In this document: positions 25,932 through 34,699 of the stretch, one piece after another | How positions within the stretch are numbered: the first letter of the stretch is position 1 | Layout of the letters: every line of letters starts with the position of its first letter | DNA from: UBA1672 sp964587815 | GTDB taxonomy: Bacteria; Pseudomonadota; Alphaproteobacteria; Micavibrionales; Micavibrionaceae | Direction of reading: 5' to 3' | Assembly (NCBI GenBank): GCA_964587815.1 | Contig: CAZPMH010000010.1 | Coordinates: 15,359-79,358 of the forward strand | Length of the DNA stretch: 64,000 nucleotides | Notes under the pieces: generated by a model | Seen by the model: only the letters and a program-made list of their open reading frames with translations | Databases searched by the model: none | What the model was told of the DNA's origin: nothing | Position numbers and translations under genes: made by a program

Positions 25932-26708
25932 TTGCGTAATCGGCCCGACATCATTATTGGCGGAGCGACTTGGGCCGGTATTAACGGCCTTAGCCGATTG
26001 CTGGATCATCACCCGCAGGTTTTTGTGCCATCGCGTAAAGAGCATAAATTTTTTCACCGTGAAAATATTTTGGAAAAAGCCCCGCCAACCGCGCGTTATG
26101 CTTTTTTTGATGCCGCGCATGAAGGGGTGGATTTCAGGCTCAATAAAGACCACGTCTTGCATTGTGAACAGGAATTTGACCCGGAGCGGGCATATCTTGG
26201 CTGCCCGAATGCCAAGATTATTTTCACGCTGAGAAACCCTGTTGTGCGGGCGCATGCACAATTTTGCCATGCGTTTAGTGAGGGCAAGGAGACGGTGCGC
26301 AAGTTTGAACATGCCGTGGATGCGGAATTATCGGGTTTGCGGTCACCCGAGACGACAGGGCGATGCTGGCTGTATAAAAACCAGTTCCATAAACATTTGG
26401 AACATTGGATGTCGTTTTACCCGCGCGAGAAAATGCTGGTTTTGATTTATGAGGAATGGGTCGGACTAGAGGCGGATGCGATGAAACGATTAGAAGATTT
26501 TCTCAACCTCGAAACCGGTTCGATTACAATAGATGAGGCGGATGGTTTTGATCGCGGGCGCAAGGTCACGATGCTGCAGGATCCTGACCCGAAGAAATAT
26601 CCGCCTATGAGTGATGAAACGAAACAGCAGTTGGAAGAATTTTTCGAAATTGACAAAAAATTTGTCACCAATTTTCTTAATCGCCCTATACCATCTTGGA
26701 ACGCTTAA
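25932..26708 (+). CDS. Sulfotransferase-fold protein with altered PAPS-binding loop
   Basis: 258 residues, soluble. It resembles the NDST/bacterial sulfotransferase family: N-terminal IIIGGATWAGINGL, then HHPQVFVPSRKEHKFF, the central AKIIFTLRNPVVRAHAQF (3'-phosphate motif), and a C-terminal PPMSDETKQQLEEFF. The expected first-loop K-x-G-T-T is replaced by TWAGIN, so the usual catalytic Lys is absent. Start is TTG 25932 with GGAG five bases upstream; no ATG is available before the loop. It precedes a glycosyltransferase, suggesting glycan modification. Activity is uncertain. Confidence 0.68.
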   Translation: MRNRPDIIIGGATWAGINGLSRLLDHHPQVFVPSRKEHKFFHRENILEKAPPTARYAFFDAAHEGVDFRLNKDHVLHCEQEFDPERAYLGCPNAKIIFTLRNPVVRAHAQFCHAFSEGKETVRKFEHAVDAELSGLRSPETTGRCWLYKNQFHKHLEHWMSFYPREKMLVLIYEEWVGLEADAMKRLEDFLNLETGSITIDEADGFDRGRKVTMLQDPDPKKYPPMSDETKQQLEEFFEIDKKFVTNFLNRPIPSWNA

Positions 26709-26874
26709 AGTACCTTTTAAAACAGCGCATATTTAAAATTCATAGCCCCCTTTTTTGCTAAATTAAAAAAAAAGATGCGTGATTTTGCCATACAGTTTAT
26801 GCTTAATGCAAAGCGTTGGCAGATATTTTTGCCGTTACAATTTAGATAAAGCGTGATTTGAACAGGATAGACCG

Positions 26875-28050
26875 ATGAAGATTTTCTATTTCACAAATAC
26901 GAAATTGCCGAGCAATCTTGCGCAATCGGTGCATGTTATGAAGATGGCGCAAGCCCTTGCAGTCGGCGGGCATGACGTTACATTATTCGCGAAAAATATC
27001 GGCGGTGCAAATGCAGATGACATTTTCAAAGTGTACGACACCAAGCCCTGTTTTGACCTAAAGCTTTCTTCACCTTGGCCGATTCCTGTTTTGTCACGTA
27101 TGAAATTGTTGCGTGATGTGGCTTCATCCAGTTCTAAGCCTGATCTGATTTACGGACATGACCCTGTCTCGCTGTCCTTATTTACGCGTGATCAATTGCC
27201 GATCATTTTTGAAGCGCATCGCCTTCCGAATTCTGCGGCTGATGTTGCCGCGTTTAAACGTTTGTTTAATAGCAATACTCTCAAATCAATTATTTGCGTT
27301 TCCGATGTTTTGAAGCAGGAATTCTTGCGTAAATTCCCGCAACTGGACGGGCAGCATATTTTTGTGGCGCATGACGGTGCGGATTTGATTGAAAACTTGA
27401 GCGCGCGTGCAAAGCAAGAAGTTAGCTTAAAAGGTGGCGCGTATGATTTTCATGTCGGCTATGCCGGTGCATTGCACCCGGGCAAGGGGCTGGCGATGAT
27501 TGATCGTTTGGCGGCGTTACGCCCGAATTACGGCTTTCATGTTTTAGGCGGAATTGCGAAGGCGGTTCAAAAATTACAAACGAACAACACCAATAAAAAT
27601 GTTCATTTTTACGGACATCGCGACCATGCCGATGTTCCCGCATTCTTGCGCGCTTTTGATGTGTGCATTGCGCCGTATCAGCATCGCGCGCTGATTAAGA
27701 CAGGGCGTAATACGTCACGCTGGATTTCGCCGATGAAGGTTTTTGAGTATATGGCGGTTAAAAAGCCGATTATTGCATCCAACCTTTCGGTTATTCAGGA
27801 AATTTTACAGCATGAGCATAGCGCGTTTTTGCTCCCCGCCTCTCATCAGGAGAAATGGGCAGAGACTCTGGATATCCTTAAAGAGCATCCTGAAATTGGT
27901 GACCAAATGGCGCAAAATGCACATGACAGCTTGCGTGATAAATATACTTGGACCAAGCGCGCGCAGGCGATTATGGAATTTAGCGGCCAATCCCACCAGC
28001 AAGTTCGTTTTGCGGATAAGCTCGGCCACGCGAACGCGGCCAACTCTTAA
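26875..28050 (+). CDS. Glycosyltransferase family 4-like protein
   Basis: 391 residues, GT-B fold. The N-terminal Rossmann half starts MKIFYFTNTKLPSNLAQSVH, with a glycine-rich region and HVMKMAQALAVGGHDVTLF typical of GT4. The C-terminal half has VGYAGALHPGKGL and the nucleotide-sugar block SPMKVFEYMAVKKPIIASNLSVIQE with the E-x7-E-like arrangement. Sugar and acceptor cannot be assigned. Probably in one surface-glycan locus with the sulfotransferase-like gene upstream and the convergent glycosyltransferase downstream. Confidence 0.87.
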   Translation: MKIFYFTNTKLPSNLAQSVHVMKMAQALAVGGHDVTLFAKNIGGANADDIFKVYDTKPCFDLKLSSPWPIPVLSRMKLLRDVASSSSKPDLIYGHDPVSLSLFTRDQLPIIFEAHRLPNSAADVAAFKRLFNSNTLKSIICVSDVLKQEFLRKFPQLDGQHIFVAHDGADLIENLSARAKQEVSLKGGAYDFHVGYAGALHPGKGLAMIDRLAALRPNYGFHVLGGIAKAVQKLQTNNTNKNVHFYGHRDHADVPAFLRAFDVCIAPYQHRALIKTGRNTSRWISPMKVFEYMAVKKPIIASNLSVIQEILQHEHSAFLLPASHQEKWAETLDILKEHPEIGDQMAQNAHDSLRDKYTWTKRAQAIMEFSGQSHQQVRFADKLGHANAANS

Positions 28051-28065
28051 GACTAAAACTTCACA

Positions 28066-29319
28066 CTAAGAGGCGACTTTTCTGTTGCCTGATTTGTCTT
28101 GCTTCCGTCTTAAATTGTCCTGCGCGGTTTGCGCGAAGTTGTTCCAGAATTTTTCGCGGCGTTTGTATGTTTCGTCTTTGGCGTAGAGTTTGGCCTTCTC
28201 GAAATTTTCGACTGCGGCGCGGCGGCGGTTTTCAGGCTTTATTAAGTCCAGAATTTGGTCCGACAGCGTTTTTGAGTCTCCGCGGGAATGGATATATTGC
28301 GTTCCGAGCAGGTCATCGGTCTCACCTGTGTTTGACGATAATGCCGCGCACCCCCTGCTCATGGCTTCGATTAACGGTCTTGGCAGACCTTCATGGAAGC
28401 CGGGTTTGATGAAAATATCAATATCATCCAGCCATTTTAGGACGTCTTCTTTATCGGCGATGCGCCCGCAAAACTCTACGTCATTTTCAACACCGTTTTG
28501 TTTTAAGGCTTGTGTCCAGAGTGCAGGGATTCCCTGCCCCAGAACACGCAGACGTACTGATGGGGTTTTCCCCGTTTCATCGGTTTTGTTTTGCAGTGCT
28601 TTTCTAACAATTCCTAAGGCTTCGATTGCTATGTGTACACCCTTGAGGCCATTTTCGAAGTTGCCGATCAGGCCGATGCTGATCTCTCCTGTTTTTTCGG
28701 CGAGCTTCTGCAGCCTTTTTTCCAGAATCTCAGGCGGGGCTTTTGGAATTTCGATGTTTGTCGCATGCTCCGAAAGGCCCGTTGTGGGGTAGCGCTTTTG
28801 CAAAAAATTCTGCGTGACGTAGATAACCGCATCGGCATTTTTAACCATCGCTTTCGCACGTTGGTATTTTATCGGGGCGTACGCTTTATTAAATAAATCG
28901 CCTTTAAAATATTCTTTATCATAGGCGCAGCCACACATCTCGACCGCGTAGGGAATACCATGCGTCCGTGCAGCGTGCGCGGCCATTACGCCGTAATCTA
29001 TCGGGCCACTGACGACCAACGCGTCGGCGCGTTTGACCTGTTCTTCTATGCGGCGGTACATCAAGCCCTGTTTGGTCAAGCGTTTGAGGGGCTCATAGAT
29101 GTCAGGCATTAAGACGTGCTGGACGTTTTGTCCTGATGATGTTTGCAATACGCCCTGTTCATCGGCGCGCAGTTTTTTCTTTCTGCCGATGACAGTCATC
29201 GTATCAAAATTGTTTAAAAACCGTTCCTGCCAAAATTCGTAGGGGAAATTGCCGTATGTCAGAACAGAGCCGTCTCGTTTTGCTGAATAAAATATTTCAT
29301 GGCAAAACAGTAAATGCAC
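28066..29319 (-). CDS. Glycosyltransferase family 4-like protein
   Basis: 417 residues, GT-B fold with C-terminal group 1 domain: IGLIGNFENGLKGVHIAIEALG, then LRVLGQGIPALWTQAL, the NDVEFCGRIADKEDV block and HEGLPRPLIEAMSRGCAALSSNTGE, which carries the conserved Glu pair of GT4 enzymes. The Lys/Arg-rich tail is variable. It starts three bases after the DUF5706 gene, so the two are almost certainly co-transcribed, and it converges with the other glycosyltransferase 15 bases away. Confidence 0.88.
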   Translation of the reverse strand: MHLLFCHEIFYSAKRDGSVLTYGNFPYEFWQERFLNNFDTMTVIGRKKKLRADEQGVLQTSSGQNVQHVLMPDIYEPLKRLTKQGLMYRRIEEQVKRADALVVSGPIDYGVMAAHAARTHGIPYAVEMCGCAYDKEYFKGDLFNKAYAPIKYQRAKAMVKNADAVIYVTQNFLQKRYPTTGLSEHATNIEIPKAPPEILEKRLQKLAEKTGEISIGLIGNFENGLKGVHIAIEALGIVRKALQNKTDETGKTPSVRLRVLGQGIPALWTQALKQNGVENDVEFCGRIADKEDVLKWLDDIDIFIKPGFHEGLPRPLIEAMSRGCAALSSNTGETDDLLGTQYIHSRGDSKTLSDQILDLIKPENRRRAAVENFEKAKLYAKDETYKRREKFWNNFAQTAQDNLRRKQDKSGNRKVAS

Positions 29320-29322
29320 GGA

Positions 29323-29862
29323 TCAAACCTCCGTAAAGGCGATGCAGATCGCCAACATATTGCCGCATGCAAAGGTGAGGTAGGAGATTTTAAGCCACTT
29401 CAGTTTTGGCATGATTGAATAACGCGATGTGTCGTAGATGTCGTTTACGACCATCTCAGCCAGAGCGGAGGGTGTATTGAATTTCGGTAAGAACATCGCG
29501 ATATATTCTTCTTTATCCATATGGGCGATGTCGTTGAAATGCATCAGGTTGATGTTGGGGTCACCGACCTTACGGTATTTGCGTTTCGGATAAATGCAGA
29601 TAATCGCAGCCAAGATGCTGACGACGGATGTTACGATGGATACAGCAGGTGATATTTGGAATGTTTCATGCTCAAGCGCATTAATACAGACGGGGATAAG
29701 GATAGAATTTAAGAAAATCATGACCTGCGCTTTGTGATCAATCAGCTGCACAAGCGTCATTAAGCGGTCAATATATGTGGAACCGATCTGGCCGCGCAGA
29801 AGGGCTTTCCATTTCACTTTTTCCGATAATACCGGGGATTCTTCGTATACAACCTCTGACAT
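29323..29862 (-). CDS. DUF5706 (Pycsar-effector-type) membrane protein
   Basis: 179 residues with three predicted membrane helices (about 45-64, 72-92, 157-177). LIDHKAQVMIFLNSILI (40-56), the IYPKRK turn, NLMHFNDIAHMDKEEY (105-120) and a C-terminal DIYDTSRYSIMPKLKWLKISY (split by ordinary residues) fit the DUF5706 pattern, the two- to three-helix effector of Pycsar anti-phage systems that disrupts the membrane on cyclic-pyrimidine signalling. No nucleotide cyclase is adjacent; the next gene upstream is a small exported protein and downstream is a glycosyltransferase. It may be an orphan effector or have another membrane role. Confidence 0.68.
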   Translation of the reverse strand: MSEVVYEESPVLSEKVKWKALLRGQIGSTYIDRLMTLVQLIDHKAQVMIFLNSILIPVCINALEHETFQISPAVSIVTSVVSILAAIICIYPKRKYRKVGDPNINLMHFNDIAHMDKEEYIAMFLPKFNTPSALAEMVVNDIYDTSRYSIMPKLKWLKISYLTFACGNMLAICIAFTEV

Positions 29863-29955
29863 GTTATCACCATGTTTTTTCTTTATGTCGTTTTCGTTGA
29901 AAGAAAGGTACGCGATTCTATTGTGGTTTAAAAGAAAATTTGTTTTTTCTTCGTT

Positions 29956-30240
29956 TTATTTTGCACCTTCTTCGTTTTCTTCATCACCTGCCGCGGGCAT
30001 GATGTCATTTAATTGTGCGCCATCAGGCTCTGCTGCCGCTTCCTGGCTTTTTGTTTCGTCATCTGTTTTCGCGAGTAATTCAGGCGCGTTTTCATCCTCG
30101 ACCGTGATTTCAGCCAAGCCCGGTGGTGTTTGATCATGAAACATCGGGCCAAAGTCGTTTGCCTTCGCTTGTGATGATGCCGAAACAGCACCTAAAGCCA
30201 GCGTAAGCACTAAAATGAGCTTTGTTTGTATCGTTTTCAT
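29956..30240 (-). CDS. Small acidic exported protein
   Basis: 94 residues from ATG 30240, which follows AAGGGATGATAAGGCA; an open frame continues upstream but that part is not family-like. Signal peptide 1-26 (hydrophobic LILVLTLALGAVSA, cleavage near SQAKA), then a low-complexity tail rich in Glu, Asp, Ala and Gln with no recognised domain. Probably periplasmic. Unknown function; it lies upstream of the DUF5706 gene on the same strand, 93 bases away. Confidence 0.6.
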   Translation of the reverse strand: MKTIQTKLILVLTLALGAVSASSQAKANDFGPMFHDQTPPGLAEITVEDENAPELLAKTDDETKSQEAAAEPDGAQLNDIMPAAGDEENEEGAK

Positions 30241-30429
30241 TGCCTTATCATCCCTTAAAATTATGGGATTTCGTACCACACACCCAAGATTTATGTCAAA
30301 TTTGAGCGTATTGAGTCTTAAAATTTTTAGATTTTGACGCAGTTCAATGTTGTCGAATGTGTTTATCACTTGTTATGATTGTATCAAATAATGCTGTAAT
30401 CCATAAGAGTTTAAAACGAGCAAAAAGTG

Positions 30430-30798
30430 ATGAATAAGGCGAGATTGATTAAAATGAATTCCGATGACACGGGCCCCGATGATCCGTATCGTGAAGATGG
30501 CACGCCCGATCAGGGCTTGGCGGTGAAGACGCGACCGAAGACGCAAAAACCGTCCATGTATAAAGTTCTTCTTCTTAACGACGATTACACGCCCATGGAA
30601 TTTGTCGTGCATGTTTTGGAGAGTATTTTTCAGAAAAACAGGCAAGAGGCGACGGATATCATGCTGCATGTGCATCGGCGCGGTGTTGGTGTTTGCGGGA
30701 TTTACACCTATGAAGTAGCGGAGACAAAGGTTGCACAAGTTATGGACTTTGCGCGTGCGAATGAACAGCCGTTGCAGTGCACCATGGAAAAAGAATAA
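30430..30798 (+). CDS. clpS: ATP-dependent Clp protease adaptor ClpS
   Basis: ClpS recognises N-degron substrates and delivers them to ClpAP. 122 residues from ATG 30430 (a GTG lies one codon upstream, another ATG at 30454). The variable N-terminal about 30 residues are followed by YKVLLLNDDYTPMEFVVHVL, whose DDYTPMEFV strand-helix shapes the N-end binding pocket, and VHRRGVGVCGIYTYEVAETK, which contacts ClpA. It is not adjacent to clpA here: amtB is inserted between them. Confidence 0.96.
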   Translation: MNKARLIKMNSDDTGPDDPYREDGTPDQGLAVKTRPKTQKPSMYKVLLLNDDYTPMEFVVHVLESIFQKNRQEATDIMLHVHRRGVGVCGIYTYEVAETKVAQVMDFARANEQPLQCTMEKE

Positions 30799-30826
30799 TC
30801 TTTTACACATGACCAATACTACTTTG

Positions 30827-30850
30827 AACGTCGGTTTTCCGGCGTTTTTT
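30827..30850 (+). terminator. Rho-independent terminator of clpS
   Basis: AACGTCGG-TTTT-CCGGCGTT: an eight-pair stem (one G-U) with tetraloop, followed by TTTTATTAT, 28 bases after the clpS stop. Confidence 0.85.
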
Positions 30851-30966
30851 ATTATCATTTCCTTTGTGCGCCGCAAAATTTTATTGACAGATTTTTTCTA
30901 TTATGCGTAATTTGCATGTTAGTTATGATATTTTTATATATATGTTAAATAATAAGGGGTGGATCA

Positions 30967-32220
30967 GTGGAAACTGCTTTTGTTCTTAATACATTTTTTC
31001 TTTTGATTTGCGGTGCAATGGTCATGTTGATGGCGGCGGGCTTTGCGATGCTGGAGGCCGGCATGGTGCGCAGTAAATCGGTTGCGGTTATTCTGGTAAA
31101 AAATATCAGCCTGTATGCGATTGCGGGGCTGATGTTTTATCTGGTTGGTTACAATTTAATGTTTACTGGCGTTGATGGCGGGTTTTTCGGCACGCCGATG
31201 CCGTGGAGCGGTGATGATGCGAAGGCGATGGCGGGCGATTACAGCGCGGGCTATGCGTCTTATGCATTCTGGTTTTTCCAGATGGTTTTTGTGGCAACCG
31301 CGGCGTCCATCGTTTCAGGCGCGCTGGCGGAGCGGATTAAGCTGTGGCCGTTCATGGCGTTTGTTGCGATTTTGACAGGCTTTATCTATCCCGTCACAGG
31401 CAGCTGGGTTTGGGGTGAAGGCTGGCTGTATGAGATGGGTTTTAGCGATTTTGCAGGCTCTACACTAGTGCACTCGGTCGGCGGCTGGGCGGCCTTAGCG
31501 GGTGCGATTGTTTTGGGCGCACGTAAGGCGCGCTTTACAGATGACGGTAAGGCGGTTGCCCTGCCAGGTAGTTCTTTACCGCAGGTCACGATTGGTACGT
31601 TCATTCTGTGGTTTGGCTGGTTCGGCTTTAACGGCGGATCACAGCTTGCGATCGGCACGACGGCAGATGCGCTGGCGGTGGCGAAGATTTTTGCCAATAC
31701 GAACATGGCCGCAGCGGCGGGTGTCGTTTCCGTGTTGCTGATTACACAAATTTTGAATAAGCGCGTTGATGTGCCACTGGTTTTAAATGGTGCATTGGCG
31801 GGCTTGGTTGCGATCACGGCGGGGCCGTTGCTTCCTTCGCTTGGTTTGGCGGTATTGATCGGCGCGATTGGTGCTGCGGTTATGATGGCGGCGAGTGCCC
31901 TCCTCGATAAGCTCAAGATTGATGATGTGGTCGGCGCTATTCCCGTTCATTTGTGCGCAGGGATTTGGGGAACGCTCGCAGTTGTTTTGTCCGATGCGGA
32001 GGCATCTTTGGTGACGCAAATTATCGGAGTCGGCGCGATTGGCCTGTTCGTGACCAGCGTTAGTTTTGCGATCTGGATTGCGATGAAGGCCAGCATGGGC
32101 ATTCGTTTGCACTGGTCGCACGAACAAATGGGCGGTGATATGTCAGAGCTTGGCATTCGCGCTTATAATCTGGATTTTGATCAACCTAAGGCGGAAGATC
32201 GAACCTTTGCAGCCGAGTGA
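30967..32220 (+). CDS. amtB: Ammonium transporter, Amt family
   Basis: Inner-membrane ammonium channel. 417 residues with about 11 membrane helices; typical blocks are MLEAGMVRSKSVAVILVKN, FFQMVFVATAASIVSGALAER, LVHSVGGWAALAGA (first pore His) and GAIPVHLCAGIWGT (second pore His). The start is GTG 30967 with AAGGGG about eight bases upstream. TTGACA at 30884-30889 is a candidate -35 box, without a clear -10. No PII gene (glnK/glnB) is beside it, which is unusual because the two are commonly linked. Confidence 0.95.
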   Translation: METAFVLNTFFLLICGAMVMLMAAGFAMLEAGMVRSKSVAVILVKNISLYAIAGLMFYLVGYNLMFTGVDGGFFGTPMPWSGDDAKAMAGDYSAGYASYAFWFFQMVFVATAASIVSGALAERIKLWPFMAFVAILTGFIYPVTGSWVWGEGWLYEMGFSDFAGSTLVHSVGGWAALAGAIVLGARKARFTDDGKAVALPGSSLPQVTIGTFILWFGWFGFNGGSQLAIGTTADALAVAKIFANTNMAAAAGVVSVLLITQILNKRVDVPLVLNGALAGLVAITAGPLLPSLGLAVLIGAIGAAVMMAASALLDKLKIDDVVGAIPVHLCAGIWGTLAVVLSDAEASLVTQIIGVGAIGLFVTSVSFAIWIAMKASMGIRLHWSHEQMGGDMSELGIRAYNLDFDQPKAEDRTFAAE

Positions 32221-32274
32221 TTAATCCTACAAATTTTCTCCGTGGCTTTCTCTTTATTTGAGTTTCCCCACTGG

Positions 32275-32305
32275 AAGGGCGTGTTTGAAAAAGCACGCCC
32301 TTTTA
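32275..32305 (+). terminator. Rho-independent terminator of amtB
   Basis: AAGGGCGTG and CACGCCCTT form a nine-pair stem around a ten-base loop, followed by TTTA, 54 bases after the amtB stop and before clpA. Confidence 0.8.
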
Positions 32306-32392
32306 CTTCGCTATCTTCTGTTTGCGCGCTGTGGCATCGCCCGATAAATTGTGCTAATTTTGGAATAAGTTTAGTAGAAAAAGGATTCTTGC

Positions 32393-34693
32393 ATGCTTTC
32401 CCGCAATTTAGAACAGACTTTGCACCGCGCTTTGGCGATTGCCAATGAGAAGCACCATGAATACGCCACGCTTGAGCATCTTTTGCTCGCGCTGTGTAGT
32501 GATCAGGATGCAATGGCAGTTTTACGATCTTGCGGGATTGATCTGGATGACATGTCTTCATCCCTGCTGCATTATATTGATAATGATTTGGGCGGATTGA
32601 CAAATGTGCATATTGAGGAATCAAAGCCCACCAATGCGTTTCAGCGTGTTCTGCAGCGTGCCGCGATCCACGTTCAATCCTCAGGTCGTGAAGAAGTGAC
32701 AGGCGCGAATGTTTTGGTTGCGCTGTTTTCCGAGCGTGAGAGCCATGCGGTTTACGTGCTGCAAGAGCGTGATATGACGCGGTTTGATGCGGTGAATTAC
32801 ATCTCTCATGGTATTGCGAAGGTTGCCGCGCAGGATGATCCGAACAAGACCGCGCAAGGGGTTGAGGAAGAGCAAGAGATCAAGGTCGGGAAAGAGGCGT
32901 TGGATGCGTATTGCATCAATCTGAATGAAAAGGCCGCGGAAGGGAAAATTGACCCGTTGATCGGGCGTGAGGCGGAGGTTGAGCGGACGATACAAGTATT
33001 ATGTCGTCGTTCGAAGAATAACCCGCTTTATGTCGGTGACCCGGGCGTTGGTAAGACAGCGATTGCCGAAGGGCTGGCTAAGCGCATTATTGAAAAAGAC
33101 GTGCCGGAAGTGTTGCATGAGGCGGTGATCTTTTCGCTGGACATGGGCGCTCTGCTTGCAGGAACGCGCTATCGTGGGGATTTTGAGGAGCGGCTGAAAG
33201 CGGTTTTGGCGGAACTGGCGCAGATTGAAGACTCCATTTTATTTATTGATGAAATTCACACCATTATCGGTGCGGGCGCGACCAGCGGCGGGGCGATGGA
33301 TGCATCGAATCTGTTGAAACCTGCGCTGTCGAACGGATCTTTGAAATGTGTGGGTTCGACGACTTATAAAGAATATCGCAATCATTTTGAGAAAGATCGC
33401 GCACTGGTGCGGCGTTTCCAGAAGATTGATGTGCCAGAGCCGAGCGTTGAGGATACGGTGCTGATTTTACAGGGCTTGCAGCCTTATTATGAGAAACATC
33501 ACAATGTGAAATATACGTTGAGTGCACTGCGCGCGGCGGCGGAGCTCTCAGCAAAATATATTGGGGAGCGGAAACTGCCCGATAAGGCGATTGATATTAT
33601 TGATGAAGTTGGCGCGGCGCAGATGCTCGTTCCTGAAGAGATGCGCAAGAAAACCATCGGTCAGAAGGATATTGAGGGTGTGATTTCCGCGATTGCGCGC
33701 ATTCCATCGACATCGATGAATAAGAATGACCGTGAGGCGTTGCAGACGCTGGAACGGGATTTGAAAACGCTGGTTTATGATCAGGATATCGCGATTGATA
33801 TGCTCTGCGACTCGGTAAAGATGGCGCGGGCGGGCTTGCGCGATCCTGAAAAGCCGATTGGCTCTTATCTTTTCTCAGGTCCAACAGGTGTTGGTAAAAC
33901 AGAAGTTGCGCGACAGTTGGCTAATTCCCTCGGTGTCGAGCTGCTGCGTTTTGATATGTCGGAATATATGGAACGGCATTCTGTCTCTCGCCTGATCGGT
34001 TCGCCCCCCGGCTATGTGGGGTTTGAGCAGGGTGGACTAATGACCGATAAGGTCGATCAACATCCGCATTGTGTGTTGTTGCTGGATGAAATTGAGAAAG
34101 CACATCCTGATTTGTTCAATATTTTGTTGCAGGTCATGGATTACGGCAAGTTGACCGATAATAACGGGAAGACGATTGATTTCCGTAATGTGATTTTGAT
34201 CATGACGACCAATGCGGGCGCGTCTGATATTGCGAAGACGCCGATCGGGTTCGGGCGCGAGGTCGGGTATATGGATTATGCGGATAATGAGGCGATTACG
34301 AAGACCTTTACGCCTGAATTTAGAAACCGCCTGGATGCGATTGTGCCGTTTATGAATTTGAAGCCTGAGACTGTGGAGCGTGTGGTTGATAAGTTCGTGA
34401 TTCAACTGGAAGCACAGCTTTCGGATAAAAACGTCACGATTGATTTAAGCACGGCGGCTCGGAAATATCTGGCGGAGGCAGGATATGACGTGACGATGGG
34501 TGCGCGGCCGTTGGGGCGAATTATTCAGGAGAAGGTGAAACGTCCACTGGCGGAGGAAATTCTGTTCGGCAAGCTACAAAATGGCGGTGTTGTTGTTATT
34601 GATTTCAAAGATGACGAATTAACGTTTAAGTACGAAGAAGACAGCCCGAAATCGCGCCGTAAGAAACGAAAAGAAAAGCAAAGGGCGGAGTAA
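32393..34693 (+). CDS. clpA: ATP-dependent Clp protease ATP-binding subunit ClpA
   Basis: ClpA is the hexameric unfoldase that feeds substrates to ClpP, including those delivered by ClpS. 766 residues: Clp-N repeat domain 1-150 (MLSRNLEQTLHRALAIANE), first AAA+ module with Walker A GDPGVGKT near 214, Walker B ILFIDEIHT, second module with GPTGVGKT near 496, Walker B VLLLDEIEKAHPD, then the D2-small domain (GARPLGRIIQEKV). The Lys/Arg-rich tail is variable. No ClpB-type long middle domain, so ClpA not ClpB. Confidence 0.97.
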   Translation: MLSRNLEQTLHRALAIANEKHHEYATLEHLLLALCSDQDAMAVLRSCGIDLDDMSSSLLHYIDNDLGGLTNVHIEESKPTNAFQRVLQRAAIHVQSSGREEVTGANVLVALFSERESHAVYVLQERDMTRFDAVNYISHGIAKVAAQDDPNKTAQGVEEEQEIKVGKEALDAYCINLNEKAAEGKIDPLIGREAEVERTIQVLCRRSKNNPLYVGDPGVGKTAIAEGLAKRIIEKDVPEVLHEAVIFSLDMGALLAGTRYRGDFEERLKAVLAELAQIEDSILFIDEIHTIIGAGATSGGAMDASNLLKPALSNGSLKCVGSTTYKEYRNHFEKDRALVRRFQKIDVPEPSVEDTVLILQGLQPYYEKHHNVKYTLSALRAAAELSAKYIGERKLPDKAIDIIDEVGAAQMLVPEEMRKKTIGQKDIEGVISAIARIPSTSMNKNDREALQTLERDLKTLVYDQDIAIDMLCDSVKMARAGLRDPEKPIGSYLFSGPTGVGKTEVARQLANSLGVELLRFDMSEYMERHSVSRLIGSPPGYVGFEQGGLMTDKVDQHPHCVLLLDEIEKAHPDLFNILLQVMDYGKLTDNNGKTIDFRNVILIMTTNAGASDIAKTPIGFGREVGYMDYADNEAITKTFTPEFRNRLDAIVPFMNLKPETVERVVDKFVIQLEAQLSDKNVTIDLSTAARKYLAEAGYDVTMGARPLGRIIQEKVKRPLAEEILFGKLQNGGVVVIDFKDDELTFKYEEDSPKSRRKKRKEKQRAE

Positions 34694-34699
34694 ATTTTG

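Noticed and set aside
30884..30912. Sigma-54 promoter for amtB
   Set aside because: No GG/GC pair with -24/-12 spacing; only a TTGACA -35-like box was seen.
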